The notes under the pieces were generated by a model that was given only the letters and a program-made list of their open reading frames with translations, did not search any database and was not told where the DNA came from. From contig NZ_RBXA01000001.1 in assembly GCF_003634755.1 (NCBI RefSeq), forward strand, positions 806,001-870,000: a DNA stretch of 64,000 nt. Direction: 5' to 3'. Position numbers and translations under genes: made by a program. This document shows, in pieces, positions 10,101 to 18,721 of the stretch (positions within the stretch are counted from its first letter, which is position 1; the number at the start of each line of letters is the position of its first letter). Source of the stretch: Flavobacterium limicola (lineage in GTDB: Bacteria; Bacteroidota; Bacteroidia; Flavobacteriales; Flavobacteriaceae).

Positions 10101-10546
10101 ATAGTCACGCCACGCGTAATGCTTCCAGAAGTATTTAAACCGTCAAAAGGTACGCTTTTATTGGTGTTTTTATTTTCAATAGCATACAAATCGCCTTGTC
10201 CCGCTTCGTTGCTAACAACTTTTGATGCGTCATAAATGCGATATTCTTTGGTAAGAATTTCGGGAAATTTCAAGTATTCTATGGTCAGTGAATCGGAATT
10301 GAAAGTGCTGTTTTCTCTTAAAATTAAAGTTCCTTTTTCGAAATTTATTGCAAATAAAGTGCTGTCGATTTGTTTGCCATTGGCGTCAAGCAATTTGAAA
10401 AAACTGGAATTAAGGCTTTCTTTTTCAATGTAAATAGTATCGCGCGAAGGAAGAATTTTTTTGGTTTTGTACAGCGAATTTATTTGCTGTGCATGAAGCC
10501 CAGAAAAACAACAGATTAGAATCCAAAAAAGTAATTTTTTCAACAT
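7115..10546 (-). CDS. Large outer-membrane beta-barrel-like surface protein, function unknown
   Basis: An 1143-residue protein with a signal peptide ending in LHAQQ. Residues about 120-210 (GSITRGVTIGNNQNAV, then KISEKVSLRASIQDSN and EWNIRAGDIFL) resemble the region seen in SprA-like outer-membrane translocon proteins of Bacteroidetes. The rest is dominated by alternating beta strands, and the C-terminus ends QLRAYF as in an integral barrel. Length is less than half that of SprA, so it is not SprA itself. A TACTTTTG -7 box lies 23 bases before the start. I do not know its function; transport or surface display are possible. Confidence 0.6.
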   Translation of the reverse strand: MLKKLLFWILICCFSGLHAQQINSLYKTKKILPSRDTIYIEKESLNSSFFKLLDANGKQIDSTLFAINFEKGTLILRENSTFNSDSLTIEYLKFPEILTKEYRIYDASKVVSNEAGQGDLYAIENKNTNKSVPFDGLNTSGSITRGVTIGNNQNAVLNSNLDLQITGKISEKVSLRASIQDSNIPLQDGGYSQKLDQFDNVFMELFSDEWNIRAGDIFLENRNTQFLNFNKKVQGLATSFNFGTEENKTNVFASAALVRGQYAKSNIVGQEGNQGPYKLKGQNGELYVLVVSGSERVYVNGILLKRGENNDYTIDYNAGEIVFTPLFTITSEMRIAIEYQYSDRNYTRFVTYAGATHENKKWSFGGYLYSENDLKNQPLQQNLSQEQAQILVNAGDNSSLMTAPSAYSDSYSENKVLYRKTILNAVEIFEYSNDAQQELFNVRFTLVGANNGNYIVTNSATITRVYQYITPVNGIPQGNYDPIIQLIAPTKVQVATFLGKYNPDEKTAVDFEIGISNNDKNLFSTIDDANNKGIAGKINAKQRVFSKRWQMDAFTNYQFIQNNFRSVERLYNIEFNRDWNLGTAGIGNQSLLVSGLQLDLNPKPKSTNKGLVLYQFEKLDFTENFSGSRHVLNGLFRIKNWTFQNQGSFLNSDGTILSSEFLRNQSQIRFHFDKNWVGSSLRLEDNQEKDKTTNQFSALSQKFTEYGFFTGRGDSTKVFVELGYLKRTNDSLQNGLIQRVNSSQTFMLKSKLIQTNKSDLSLFANYRVLEFVDATRKKEPTLNSRIVYTDRFFNQLIQSTTVYETNSGTIPQQEFTYLEVPAGQGVYTWNDYNSNGIQELQEFEVAPFIDQGKFIRVFLPNRIYIKTHQNKFSQSVTLNPNQWQNETGIKKLLSYFYNQTAFIIDRKTRSDGANFELNPFSDSNENVLGLNSSLRNSLFYNRGKQNHSTTYSYLENKTKNLLSIGSQEATNSSHQLQYNHLYQKSWLFGFFAKTIQTAIQSENFPEKNYDISGYQLAPKISYLFSKNTSWDLFYELQKKENQIGVSETLLQNRFGTAFSYSGTKKFTMNGEVSFYQNKFDGNEFSSVGFQMLEGLQTGQNLTWRLLLQKNITQFLDINFNYQGRKSETSQAIHTGNVQLRAYF

Positions 10547-10568
10547 AAATACTATAACTCGAAAGTAT

Positions 10569-10576
10569 CAAAAGTA
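10569..10576 (-). promoter_or_regulatory. -7 promoter box for the large outer-membrane protein gene
   Basis: TACTTTTG on the minus strand, 23 bases upstream of the ATG at 10546. It matches the Bacteroidetes consensus TAnnTTTG fully; no clear -33 TTG is seen. Confidence 0.5.
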
Positions 10577-10680
10577 GTATTTATAATTTGATAATCAGAA
10601 CTTGCGCCACGCAGAAAATATCGGAAAAAATAAATAGTAATTGTGTCAATTCTAGTGTTCGTTTTTTACTTAAAATAATG

Positions 10681-10720
10681 AAAAATGGGAATCAAATTTA
10701 ATTTCGATTCCCATTTTTTT
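10681..10720 (-). terminator. Intrinsic terminator of the acetyltransferase-aspartate kinase operon
   Basis: A long stem of AAAAATGGGAATC against GATTCCCATTTTT flanked by T-runs, 20 bases after the aspartate kinase stop. Confidence 0.8.
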
Positions 10721-10739
10721 AATACTTTATAAAAAGTGT

Positions 10740-11996
10740 TTACACTTCTTTTGTCACGACTTGCATGGTTTCGCGACTGACTTGTTTCAATAGAACTATT
10801 TTATTTTCTTCGACAGTTTGTGCTGCTTTGTCATCAAAATGTCTAATGGTATATAATGTCACATTTTCGTTAAATTCGACTTTGAATTTTTTCGACAAAA
10901 TAGCATTTAACGCTTTAAAATTATCGAATTTGTCTTCCACACATACCGAAAAACTAATCGCTGAATTCTGAATTAAATTTACTTTTATTTTGAACTGGTG
11001 AAACAATGCGAAAATTTCGCTGATGTTTTCTTCCATGATAAAAGAGAAATCTATAGAGGAAAGCGAAATCAAAAGTTGGTTTCTTTTGACAATAAAACAA
11101 GGTAAATAAGGTTCTAAATCCACTCCTTTAGAAACGCTTGTTCCTTTTAATAATGGATTTATGAATGATTTCACATATAAGGGAATTTCCTTTTTCTGTA
11201 AAGGTTGCAGCGTTTTTGGGTGAATAACCGTTGCACCGTAAAATGCTAATTCAATCGCTTCGCGATACGAAATTTGGTTTAATAAACTGGCGTTTTCAAA
11301 ATATCTTGGGTCGGCATTCATTACTCCTGGAACATCTTTCCAGATGGTTACGCTTTCGGCATTTAAACAATATGCAAAAATTGCAGCGGTATAATCCGAA
11401 CCTTCACGGCCTAAAGTGGTAGTGAAATTGTTCTCATCTGAACCCAAGAAACCTTGTGTGATGTTTAGGATTTTTCGTTTTACGTTTTTGGCAATGTTTT
11501 TCTGTGTCAATTCCCAATCTACTTCCGCATCTCTATAATTGGCGTCTGTTTTTATGAAATTACGAACGTCCAGCCATTGTGTTTTTATTCCCATGAAATT
11601 CATGAAATGACTGAGAATTGTTGTCGAGATTAATTCACCATAACTTACAATCTGGTCGTAAACAAAATTATAATTTGGAGATTTATTGTGTGCCAAAAAA
11701 TATTCTAAATCAGAAAATTGTGTATTTACAGCTGCAAAAACTTCATTTTTTTCATCCTCAAATAAATCCATCAAAATTTGATTGTGGTATTTTTTTACTT
11801 CTTGGACAGATGAATTTAACTCAGCCGATTTGTCGAAATAGTTTTTTATGACGAGTTCCAATGCATTCGTCGTTTTTCCCATTGCAGAAACGACCAGCAA
11901 TACATCTTCGTAACCCACTTTTTGTAAAACGTCGTACACGTTTTTAATTCCTGCGGCATCTTTTACAGAAGCTCCTCCAAATTTGAATACTCTCAT
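10740..11996 (-). CDS. Aspartate kinase
   Basis: Catalyses the first step of lysine, threonine and methionine synthesis, phosphorylation of aspartate. The 418-residue protein starts with the kinase motif KFGGASVKDA, has VVSAMGKTTNALE near residue 36 and TTLGREGSDYTAA near 195, the substrate/nucleotide-binding part. The C-terminal ~130 residues should be the ACT regulatory region, though this is weakly conserved (ISLSSIDFSFIMEENISEIF). It is not fused to homoserine dehydrogenase. The acetyltransferase gene lies 26 bases upstream on the same strand, so the pair is probably one transcript. Confidence 0.92.
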   Translation of the reverse strand: MRVFKFGGASVKDAAGIKNVYDVLQKVGYEDVLLVVSAMGKTTNALELVIKNYFDKSAELNSSVQEVKKYHNQILMDLFEDEKNEVFAAVNTQFSDLEYFLAHNKSPNYNFVYDQIVSYGELISTTILSHFMNFMGIKTQWLDVRNFIKTDANYRDAEVDWELTQKNIAKNVKRKILNITQGFLGSDENNFTTTLGREGSDYTAAIFAYCLNAESVTIWKDVPGVMNADPRYFENASLLNQISYREAIELAFYGATVIHPKTLQPLQKKEIPLYVKSFINPLLKGTSVSKGVDLEPYLPCFIVKRNQLLISLSSIDFSFIMEENISEIFALFHQFKIKVNLIQNSAISFSVCVEDKFDNFKALNAILSKKFKVEFNENVTLYTIRHFDDKAAQTVEENKIVLLKQVSRETMQVVTKEV

Positions 11997-12022
11997 ATTT
12001 TAAACAAAAATTGTTCTTTATT

Positions 12023-12502
12023 TTATTTCAATTTATTCTCCACAAAATTGGTGATTCCCAATTCGTCCATTTGTACTACATACCAGTCACGAAGGACTTT
12101 TGCGCCTGATTTTTCATAGAAATCTATTGCCGGAGTATTCCAGTCCAATACATTCCATTCCACTCTTCGAACCTGATCTTTTTTACCCTGTTTTATAATT
12201 TCAGAATACAAAGCATATCCAAGTCCGGTTCCACGCATTTTATCTTTTACCACTAAATCTTCCAGATGGATTGTTTTTCCTTTCCAAGTCGAATAACGGT
12301 AATAATATAAAGCGATACCCACAATTTCTGACTCCACTTCGGCAACAAAAACATGAAAGAGAGGAACAGGGCCAAAACCATCCCGAATTAAATCGTCAAC
12401 AGTTACAAGAACTGCATTTGGCTCTTTTTCAAACTCAGCTAATTCTTTGATAAGCCCTAATACAGCTTTCATGTCTTCTGGATTTCCTCTTCTAATATTC
12501 AT
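12023..12502 (-). CDS. GNAT family N-acetyltransferase
   Basis: The 159-residue protein has the GNAT fold order: N-terminal IRRGNPEDMKAVLGLI, core VAEVESEIVGIALYYY, then LEDLVVKDKMRGTGLGYALY, where RGTGLG is the acetyl-CoA pyrophosphate loop, and a C-terminal WNTPAIDFYEKSGAKVLRDW. This pattern resembles the diamine/thialysine acetyltransferase branch (SSAT-like), but the acceptor is not certain. It precedes aspartate kinase in what looks like a two-gene operon. Confidence 0.88.
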   Translation of the reverse strand: MNIRRGNPEDMKAVLGLIKELAEFEKEPNAVLVTVDDLIRDGFGPVPLFHVFVAEVESEIVGIALYYYRYSTWKGKTIHLEDLVVKDKMRGTGLGYALYSEIIKQGKKDQVRRVEWNVLDWNTPAIDFYEKSGAKVLRDWYVVQMDELGITNFVENKLK

Positions 12503-12609
12503 GATCTTTTATTTTAATGTTCTAAAAACACGATAAAACAGTATTTATACGTACAAAACCGGAGCTTTAATAAGCAAATATACAATACTGATAAACTAAC
12601 TAAATATTA

Positions 12610-12642
12610 TTGAAATCATTTTCACAAAAAAAACGATATTTG
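12610..12642 (+). promoter_or_regulatory. Probable fbp promoter
   Basis: TTG at 12610-12612 and a near-consensus -7 box GATATTTG at 12635-12642 with 22 bases between them, 30 bases before the fbp ATG. The first base of the -7 box departs from the consensus. Confidence 0.4.
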
Positions 12643-12672
12643 TGACTTCAAAATAACTACAACGATTTCTTA

Positions 12673-13692
12673 ATGGAACAACGCAACAAAACACTAGGAG
12701 AATTTATCATTGAAAACCAAAATGCTTTTCAATATTCATCAGGCGAATTATCCCGAATCATTAACTCCATCCGATTGGCAGCCAAGGTGGTCAATTATAA
12801 AGTAAACAAAGCGGGGCTTGTAGATATTGTAGGTGCTGCGGGGGAGCAAAACATTCAGGGAGAAGATCAGCAAAAACTCGACGTGTATGCAAATGAAGTT
12901 TTTATTCAAACGCTAATCAATCGGGAAATTGTATGTGGAATCGCTTCTGAGGAAAACGATGAGTTTATTACAGTGGAAGGAAGCGACAAAAGCCACAACA
13001 ATAAATATGTAGTTTTAATGGATCCTCTTGACGGTTCTTCTAATATTGATGTAAACGTTTCAGTAGGGACAATATTCTCTGTTTATAGAAGAATTACGCC
13101 AATAGGAACTCCAGTTACAATAGAAGATTTTTTGCAGCCGGGAATCAATCAGGTTGCTGCAGGTTATGTGATTTACGGTACGTCAACGATGCTAGTTTAT
13201 ACTACAGGACACGGCGTAAATGGATTTACATTAAATCCGGCTATTGGAACATTTTATTTGTCACATCCAAACATGCAGTTTTCCAAAGACGGACATATTT
13301 ATTCAATCAATGAAGGGAACTATGTTCATTTTCCACAAGGGGTTAAAGATTATATTAAATACTGCCAGTCCGAAGAAGATGATAGACCGTACACGTCACG
13401 TTATATAGGAAGTTTGGTTTCGGATATTCACAGAAACATAATTAAAGGCGGAATTTATATTTATCCAATAAGTTCCAAAGCACCAAAAGGGAAATTACGT
13501 TTGTTATACGAATGTAATCCGATGGCATTTATTGTTGAACAAGCTGGTGGTAAAGCCTCAGATGGTTTTGGAAGTATTATGGAAATTATACCAACTGAAT
13601 TGCATGAGCGGGTACCTTTTTTCTGCGGAAGCTACAATATGGTGGAAAAAGCAGAAGAATTTATGCATAAAGCAAAATTAAGCAAATACTAA
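12673..13692 (+). CDS. fbp: Fructose-1,6-bisphosphatase class 1
   Basis: Gluconeogenic enzyme hydrolysing fructose 1,6-bisphosphate to fructose 6-phosphate. The 339-residue length is normal for class 1. The metal-binding signature [19 protein letters not shown] begins at Asp117, and the C-terminal active-site segment [20 protein letters not shown] is complete. An earlier EEND motif (residues 95-98) supplies the other metal ligands. It is a single-gene unit closed by a strong palindromic terminator. Confidence 0.97.
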   Translation: MEQRNKTLGEFIIENQNAFQYSSGELSRIINSIRLAAKVVNYKVNKAGLVDIVGAAGEQNIQGEDQQKLDVYANEVFIQTLINREIVCGIASEENDEFITVEGSDKSHNNKYVVLMDPLDGSSNIDVNVSVGTIFSVYRRITPIGTPVTIEDFLQPGINQVAAGYVIYGTSTMLVYTTGHGVNGFTLNPAIGTFYLSHPNMQFSKDGHIYSINEGNYVHFPQGVKDYIKYCQSEEDDRPYTSRYIGSLVSDIHRNIIKGGIYIYPISSKAPKGKLRLLYECNPMAFIVEQAGGKASDGFGSIMEIIPTELHERVPFFCGSYNMVEKAEEFMHKAKLSKY

Positions 13693-13696
13693 AAAT

Positions 13697-13728
13697 AAAA
13701 AAGCTTCCGCCATGGCGGAAGCTTTTTT
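13697..13728. terminator. Palindromic terminator shared by fbp and the TerB-like gene
   Basis: GCTTCCGCC and GGCGGAAGC form a nearly loopless palindrome flanked by A6 and T7 runs, between two convergent genes, so it can work on both strands. Confidence 0.9.
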
Positions 13729-13743
13729 TATATACTTATATGA

Positions 13744-14175
13744 TTACTTGTTCATATTTTGCATCTCAAAAATGAAAGTGTCTAAATCAACCTCTTTATC
13801 TACTAATTTAAGCGCTTTATCTACAATGTAGTCTACGTTTTCAGCGTTAAAGCCTAAACCTACACCAATTTTTCTAAGCATTACTTCTTGTTTGTCACCT
13901 AAATGATGATCAACATGAACGATTCGGGCTAAATCATACAAACGCTCCATTCTTTGCTCGTACAAATAAGGCGGATTGATTGGGTATTTTAAAGGATTCT
14001 CTAGAATTTCCTCATATTCTGCAGCAGAAATTTCTAATCGAACTGCCAGTTTGTCTAAAAATGCTTTTTCTTCTGGAGAAAACTTCTCGTCAGTAAGCGC
14101 TACACGGACAATTGATGCAAAATGACCTTTATTTCGTTGCTTAAATTCGCTATCAAATAAATCTGAAAATGACAT
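13744..14175 (-). CDS. TerB-like (tellurite resistance TerB family) protein
   Basis: A 143-residue, mostly helical, acidic cytoplasmic protein. It matches the TerB/DjlA-like pattern: IVRVALTDEKFSPEEKAFLDKLAVRLEIS resembles a helical repeat with acidic metal-binding positions, then DLARIVHVDHHLGDKQEVMLRKIGVGLGF. TerB-fold proteins bind divalent metal and occur in many stress contexts; no other ter genes are nearby, so tellurite resistance should not be assumed. Confidence 0.7.
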   Translation of the reverse strand: MSFSDLFDSEFKQRNKGHFASIVRVALTDEKFSPEEKAFLDKLAVRLEISAAEYEEILENPLKYPINPPYLYEQRMERLYDLARIVHVDHHLGDKQEVMLRKIGVGLGFNAENVDYIVDKALKLVDKEVDLDTFIFEMQNMNK

Positions 14176-14354
14176 AATTATTGGTTTTATATCTTACAAA
14201 GATAAATCTATTTTTAAATTATTGATTTTAATTTTTTTATATTTTTTCTTTTAGTAAGTTCTGTTTTGAAATGTATTTATTTAAATATTCAAATGAATCA
14301 TTTTCAAAATTAATCGTAAGTTTACAACCCCTTTATCAACTTAATAAATTACTG

Positions 14355-14948
14355 ATGTCAGAATTTTGGATTTACTTTCAAATAGGATTAAAACACGTTT
14401 TGGATATTCATGCTTATGATCATGTTTTATTTTTAATCGCCCTAGCGGTTCCTTTCTCTTTCAAGGATTGGAAGCGAATTGTACTTTTGGTTACCCTTTT
14501 TACCATTGGTCACACGATGGCTTTAATGCTTTCTGTTTTTGGTATAATTGCCATAAAAGTGAATGTAGTCGAATTATTAATTCCAATAACGATTCTAATA
14601 ACAGCATTGTTTAACCTTTTTACAGCTGGAAAATCAAGCAAGAAAGAAAGTATCAATTTGGTGTTTTTTATTACGCTTTTCTTTGGGATAATTCATGGAT
14701 TGGGATTTTCAAATTATTTTAAATCGATTCTTGGAGGTGATGCTACTTCTAAAATATTGCCTTTGTCAGAATTTGCGTTAGGTATAGAAGCGGCTCAGAT
14801 TGTTGTGGTTTTTGTCGTTTTGATTTTGTCGTATATAGTTCAAACCGTTTTTAGATTTTCGAAACGCGATTGGACATTAGTAATGTCGGCATTTATAATA
14901 GGAGTGGTTATACCAATGATTGTGGAAAGTGAAATCTGGATAAGATAA
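14355..14948 (+). CDS. HupE/UreJ-like membrane protein
   Basis: A 197-residue integral membrane protein with about six or seven hydrophobic helices. The N-terminal FQIGLKHVLDIHAYDHVLFL and the later FTIGHTMALMLSVFG, with conserved His residues, match the HupE/UreJ_2 family, some of whose members transport nickel or cobalt. No hydrogenase or urease genes are seen here, so the substrate is open. The start is ATG 14355; the frame extends to 14271, but those 28 residues are hydrophilic and unlike the family. One base separates it from the next gene. Confidence 0.8.
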   Translation: MSEFWIYFQIGLKHVLDIHAYDHVLFLIALAVPFSFKDWKRIVLLVTLFTIGHTMALMLSVFGIIAIKVNVVELLIPITILITALFNLFTAGKSSKKESINLVFFITLFFGIIHGLGFSNYFKSILGGDATSKILPLSEFALGIEAAQIVVVFVVLILSYIVQTVFRFSKRDWTLVMSAFIIGVVIPMIVESEIWIR

Positions 14949-14949
14949 A

Positions 14950-15381
14950 ATGAACGAAAAAAAATTAAATAAATACGATAAAGCGTATCTTAGAATTGCC
15001 AAAGAATGGAGTTTACTGTCGTATTGTAAACGCAAACAAGTTGGTGCGATTATTGTACGAGATCGAATGATAATCTCTGACGGATACAACGGAACGCCCT
15101 CGGGTTTTGAAAATTGCTGTGAAGACGAGGAAGGATTAACGCGTTGGGATGTTTTACATGCTGAGGCAAATGCGATTCTGAAAGTAGCCCGATCCACGCA
15201 ATCCTGTGAAGGAGCCACATTGTATATTACGCTTTCGCCTTGCAAGGAATGCAGTAAATTGATTCATCAATCCGGAATAAAAAGAGTGGTGTATCACAAT
15301 GGATATCGGGATGATTCAGGAATTCAGTTTCTGATAAAAGCCGGAGTAGAGGTGGAACAGATTTCAATTTTAGAAGAATAA
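14950..15381 (+). CDS. Deoxycytidylate (dCMP) deaminase family protein
   Basis: Zinc deaminase that should convert dCMP to dUMP, feeding dTMP synthesis. The 143 residues contain the zinc motifs LHAEANAIL (His and catalytic Glu) and LSPCKECSK (two Cys), and the YNGTPSGFENC segment typical of dCMP deaminases (ComEB type). It sits between the HupE gene (gap 1 base) and the S41 protease gene (ATG immediately after its stop), a tight three-gene operon. Confidence 0.93.
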   Translation: MNEKKLNKYDKAYLRIAKEWSLLSYCKRKQVGAIIVRDRMIISDGYNGTPSGFENCCEDEEGLTRWDVLHAEANAILKVARSTQSCEGATLYITLSPCKECSKLIHQSGIKRVVYHNGYRDDSGIQFLIKAGVEVEQISILEE

Positions 15382-16953
15382 ATGAACTTTAATACTAAAT
15401 ATTTGCCCATTCTTATTTTTTCAACACTTGCTTTGGGTGTTGTCTTGGGTGGAATGTTAAATTTTCCTAACACAGCAGATTATCTTGTTAAAAACAATTC
15501 GAAAAGCAAGCTAAATAAACTCATTGATTTTATCGATAATGAATACGTGGATGATGTTAATACGGACTCTATTGTAAATCTTACGGTTGATAATATTTTG
15601 GCACAGCTCGATCCTCATTCCGTATATATTCCGCCAAGTGATCAGCAAGAAGTGATGGAAAGCATGAAGGGAAACTTCGTAGGAATAGGGGTGAATTTTT
15701 ATATGTACAAAGATTCTGTTGCTGTAATAAAACCAGTAGAGAACGGCCCTTCGGCAAAAGCTGGAATAAAGGCAGGCGACCGTATTTTATATGCTGATAA
15801 AACAAAATTGTATGGGCGTAAATTACCGACTGACAGTTTGTTTTCTAAGTTAAAAGGAACTATTGGCTCCGATATTGAACTTACGATTTACAGAAAATCA
15901 GAACATAAAAAACTAAAACTAAAAATAAAGCGAGACGTTATTCCTTTGAAAAGTGTCGATGTGGTACTGCTTTTAGGTAATGCGACAGGATATATAAAAA
16001 TAAATCGATTTGCGGAAACTACTTATAAAGAGTTTATGGCAGGTTTGTCTAAACTCAAACAGCAAGGAGCAAAATCACTTATTATTGACGTTCGGGATAA
16101 TGGTGGCGGATATATGGAAGAAGCGATTGCCATTGCCGATGAATTGTTGCCGGATAAACAACTGATTGTTTTTACTAAAAATAAAAACGGAAATATTGAT
16201 AAAACATTTGCAACTGCAAAAGGTAATTTTGAAAAAGGCAATGTTTTTATTTTAATCAATGAAAACAGTGCGTCAGCTAGTGAAATTCTTGCCGGTGCGA
16301 TTCAGGATAATGATAGAGGAACCATTGTGGGGCGTCGTTCTTTTGGAAAAGGATTGGTACAGCGAGAAATGGATTTTGCCGATGGTTCAGCCGTTCGATT
16401 GACTATTGCCAGATATTACACTCCAACAGGACGTTCGATTCAAAAGCCATATTCAAAAGGAAATGAAGCCTATTTCAAAGAATCAGAAGCTCGTTTTGGG
16501 AATGGTGAATTGTATGACAAAGACAGTATAAAAGTTTCGGACACCATAAAATTCAAAACTAAAAAAGGTAAAATTGTATATGGCGGCGGCGGAATTGTCC
16601 CAGATGTTTTTGTTCCCCTTGAAGTGGAGCATGGAAATGAAAGTACCGCTTATTTATTGCAATCCGGAATTGTAGGTAATTTTGTTTTTGAGCAATTGGA
16701 TAAAAACCGAAGTGCTTTTAAAGGATTGTCTTTCGATCAATTTCAAACTAAAATGAATGCCACAGAGATGTATTTTAATGGATTCCAAAAGTTTATTTTT
16801 GGAAACGGATTGGATCTGAATTTTGGAAAAAGCAAGGCTTTGGTAAAACGCTATCTTTCCGCTGAATTTGCCCGACAATTGTATGGCGAAAGCTATTATT
16901 ATGAGATTGTGTTGAAAGAAGATGCGATGGTAAAAAAGGTTTTAAATCAGTAA
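15382..16953 (+). CDS. C-terminal processing peptidase, S41 family
   Basis: Periplasmic serine protease that clips C-termini of envelope proteins. The 523 residues have an N-terminal membrane anchor or signal segment (residues 8-28), a PDZ domain around 85-165 (GIGVNFYMYKD, AGIKAGDRI), and the Ser/Lys dyad: SASASEIL with Ser298 as the likely nucleophile, and SFGKGLVQ with Lys323. An extra ~150-residue C-terminal region is common in Bacteroidetes relatives. The start codon directly abuts the stop of the dCMP deaminase gene. Confidence 0.93.
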   Translation: MNFNTKYLPILIFSTLALGVVLGGMLNFPNTADYLVKNNSKSKLNKLIDFIDNEYVDDVNTDSIVNLTVDNILAQLDPHSVYIPPSDQQEVMESMKGNFVGIGVNFYMYKDSVAVIKPVENGPSAKAGIKAGDRILYADKTKLYGRKLPTDSLFSKLKGTIGSDIELTIYRKSEHKKLKLKIKRDVIPLKSVDVVLLLGNATGYIKINRFAETTYKEFMAGLSKLKQQGAKSLIIDVRDNGGGYMEEAIAIADELLPDKQLIVFTKNKNGNIDKTFATAKGNFEKGNVFILINENSASASEILAGAIQDNDRGTIVGRRSFGKGLVQREMDFADGSAVRLTIARYYTPTGRSIQKPYSKGNEAYFKESEARFGNGELYDKDSIKVSDTIKFKTKKGKIVYGGGGIVPDVFVPLEVEHGNESTAYLLQSGIVGNFVFEQLDKNRSAFKGLSFDQFQTKMNATEMYFNGFQKFIFGNGLDLNFGKSKALVKRYLSAEFARQLYGESYYYEIVLKEDAMVKKVLNQ

Positions 16954-17022
16954 GGCAATCTATTATTGAGATAATAAATAGTTTAGAGTTTAAGGATAAT
17001 TAAAAGTTTAATTCAACTTTTT

Positions 17023-17628
17023 CTACCTAATACTGTCATGGGCATGCGTTTGAATCCCGTGATTCCATAACGTTAGGATGTCTGTTGCAACTGCGGCGCC
17101 ACTTCCGGCAGCAATGGCCAGTTGACTTCTCCAGCCTGCTAAAGTTCCTATCACGTAAATACCTTCGGCAACTTTATGGTCGATGTTCTTGAGTTGTATT
17201 CTTTGTTTTTCAGGAAGCGATTTTTGATGTGGATCTACATATTCCATTAAGCCTTCGATGGCAAAAGTATTTGCCGAACCAATTCCTACGACAATTATGC
17301 GGGTTTTGTAGCTTGTTTTATTTGTAATGACTGTAAATTCAGGACAAATGCCTTCGATTTTCAGTACTTTTTCACTGGGAATTTGCAGAATGTGCGGATA
17401 CGTTTCGGAAAGATGCGTGATGCTTTCGTGCAGTAAATCAGAGCCTAATTTTCCAGGTGGTATTCCGTAAGCGTTCTTGAATAACGCTTCTTGAAGGGAA
17501 GATGTTTTTTGATGGGTAAAAATGCCAATTTTTTTATCAGCGACAAAAGGTTTGTTTTTTGCCGAACCTAGTACAAGTGAACATGACATTCCTGAAACCC
17601 CACCGCCAATAATCAAAACATCAAACAT
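17023..17628 (-). CDS. FAD-dependent NAD(P)/FAD oxidoreductase, thioredoxin reductase-like
   Basis: A short flavoprotein of 201 residues. The FAD dinucleotide motif DVLIIGGGVSGMSCSLVLG is at the N-terminus and the second FAD contact IYVIGTLAGWRSQLAIAAGSG is near the C-terminus, as in thioredoxin reductase-like proteins. The NADPH domain is absent and there is no CxxC redox pair, so it cannot be a classical TrxB. A 67-residue membrane protein gene lies 2 bases upstream on the same strand. The reaction is unknown. Confidence 0.78.
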   Translation of the reverse strand: MFDVLIIGGGVSGMSCSLVLGSAKNKPFVADKKIGIFTHQKTSSLQEALFKNAYGIPPGKLGSDLLHESITHLSETYPHILQIPSEKVLKIEGICPEFTVITNKTSYKTRIIVVGIGSANTFAIEGLMEYVDPHQKSLPEKQRIQLKNIDHKVAEGIYVIGTLAGWRSQLAIAAGSGAAVATDILTLWNHGIQTHAHDSIR

Positions 17629-17630
17629 AA

Positions 17631-17834
17631 TTATAGATTGTCATTCGATTTTTCCTCTATTTTTTTAGACATTCTAAAAATGAGAAGGATCAACACGGCA
17701 CAAAAAGAAGCTGCGATTCCAATAAAAGCAACTACGCTATCTCCTTGAAATGGATTTTTAAAGTCCAATAAAGTAACATTAAATAGGATTAGAGCTAATG
17801 CTAAAAATACCAATATGTTAGTGAAAATTTTCAT
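17631..17834 (-). CDS. Small two-helix membrane protein, unknown function
   Basis: A 67-residue product with hydrophobic segments at about 4-22 and 34-53, a short charged linker (DFKNPFQGD) and a charged C-terminal tail (RMSKKIEEKSND). No recognisable domain. It precedes the FAD oxidoreductase gene with only 2 bases between them, so the two are probably cotranscribed and may function together at the inner membrane. Confidence 0.72.
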   Translation of the reverse strand: MKIFTNILVFLALALILFNVTLLDFKNPFQGDSVVAFIGIAASFCAVLILLIFRMSKKIEEKSNDNL

Positions 17835-17957
17835 AAGATGTTTTTGTTTTTTAATATAAAAGAAAGAAATATTTAGGGATGTTATTTAGAAAGTAGTTTT
17901 TCTAAAAATCTAGTTATTTATATAAAGTGTTAGGGGGTAAATTTATGAAAATTAAAT

Positions 17958-18533
17958 TTAGACAAACAAACCTTTAACATTCGCAGCGAATAATTTAACA
18001 GCAATAGCGAGAAGAACTACTCCAAAAGTCTTTCTGATGACTCCAAGTCCATTCTCACCTAACATTTTTTCAATTTTAGAAGAGGATTTCAAAACGACGT
18101 ATACCAAGATGATATTTAAAATTATGGCAATCACAATGTTAATTGTGTAAAACTGAGAACGCAAAGACAGTAAAGTTGTCATGGTCCCGGCTCCGGCAAT
18201 CAAAGGAAATGCTAATGGTACAATGGAGGCGGAACTGGCTTCCTCATCACGATAAATCCTGATTCCTAAAATCATTTCTAGCGCCAAAAAGAATAAGACA
18301 AAAGATCCGGCAACTGCAAATGAATTGACGTCGATACCAATTAATTTTAAAAGCTCTTCACCTGCAAAAAGAAAAACAATCATAATGACACCGGCAACAA
18401 TGGATGCTTTTTCAGATTCAATGTGTCCGTGTTTTGTTCTTAAATCAACAATAATTGGGATGGATCCCACAATATCAATTACGGCGAAAAGCACCATTCC
18501 AACTGTGATTATTTCTCTAATGTCTAATTCCAT
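17958..18533 (-). CDS. MarC family integral membrane protein
   Basis: A 191-residue protein with about six membrane helices matching the MarC/UPF0056 family: FAVIDIVGSIPIIVDL near the N-terminus, SFVLFFLALEMILGI, and PLAFPLIAGAGTMTTLLSL, the last being the most typical motif. Despite the name, MarC is not shown to act in multiple antibiotic resistance; its role is unknown. Single-gene unit. Confidence 0.92.
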   Translation of the reverse strand: MELDIREIITVGMVLFAVIDIVGSIPIIVDLRTKHGHIESEKASIVAGVIMIVFLFAGEELLKLIGIDVNSFAVAGSFVLFFLALEMILGIRIYRDEEASSASIVPLAFPLIAGAGTMTTLLSLRSQFYTINIVIAIILNIILVYVVLKSSSKIEKMLGENGLGVIRKTFGVVLLAIAVKLFAANVKGLFV

Positions 18534-18690
18534 AATTCGGGTACTTATTTATCACAAAAGTATTGAATTTTGTTTGTTTATGGGCTACGTTAATTTTTAA
18601 TTTATCAGGCTATTTTTCTCTTTTCTTTTAATAGATATTGCTCCTTCTTAATTTTATTTAATTAATCATAACTATCTGATAATCAATTTG

Positions 18691-18698
18691 TAAATTTG
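18691..18698 (+). promoter_or_regulatory. -7 promoter box of the DUF4412 gene
   Basis: TAAATTTG, a full match to TAnnTTTG, 23 bases before the ATG at 18722. Confidence 0.45.
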
Positions 18699-18721
18699 TA
18701 TTTAATCTAAAATTTACTGTC

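Noticed and set aside
14877..15245. Minus-strand 122-codon ORF opposite the dCMP deaminase gene
   Set aside because: It is a shadow of the well supported zinc-deaminase frame and has no recognisable domain.
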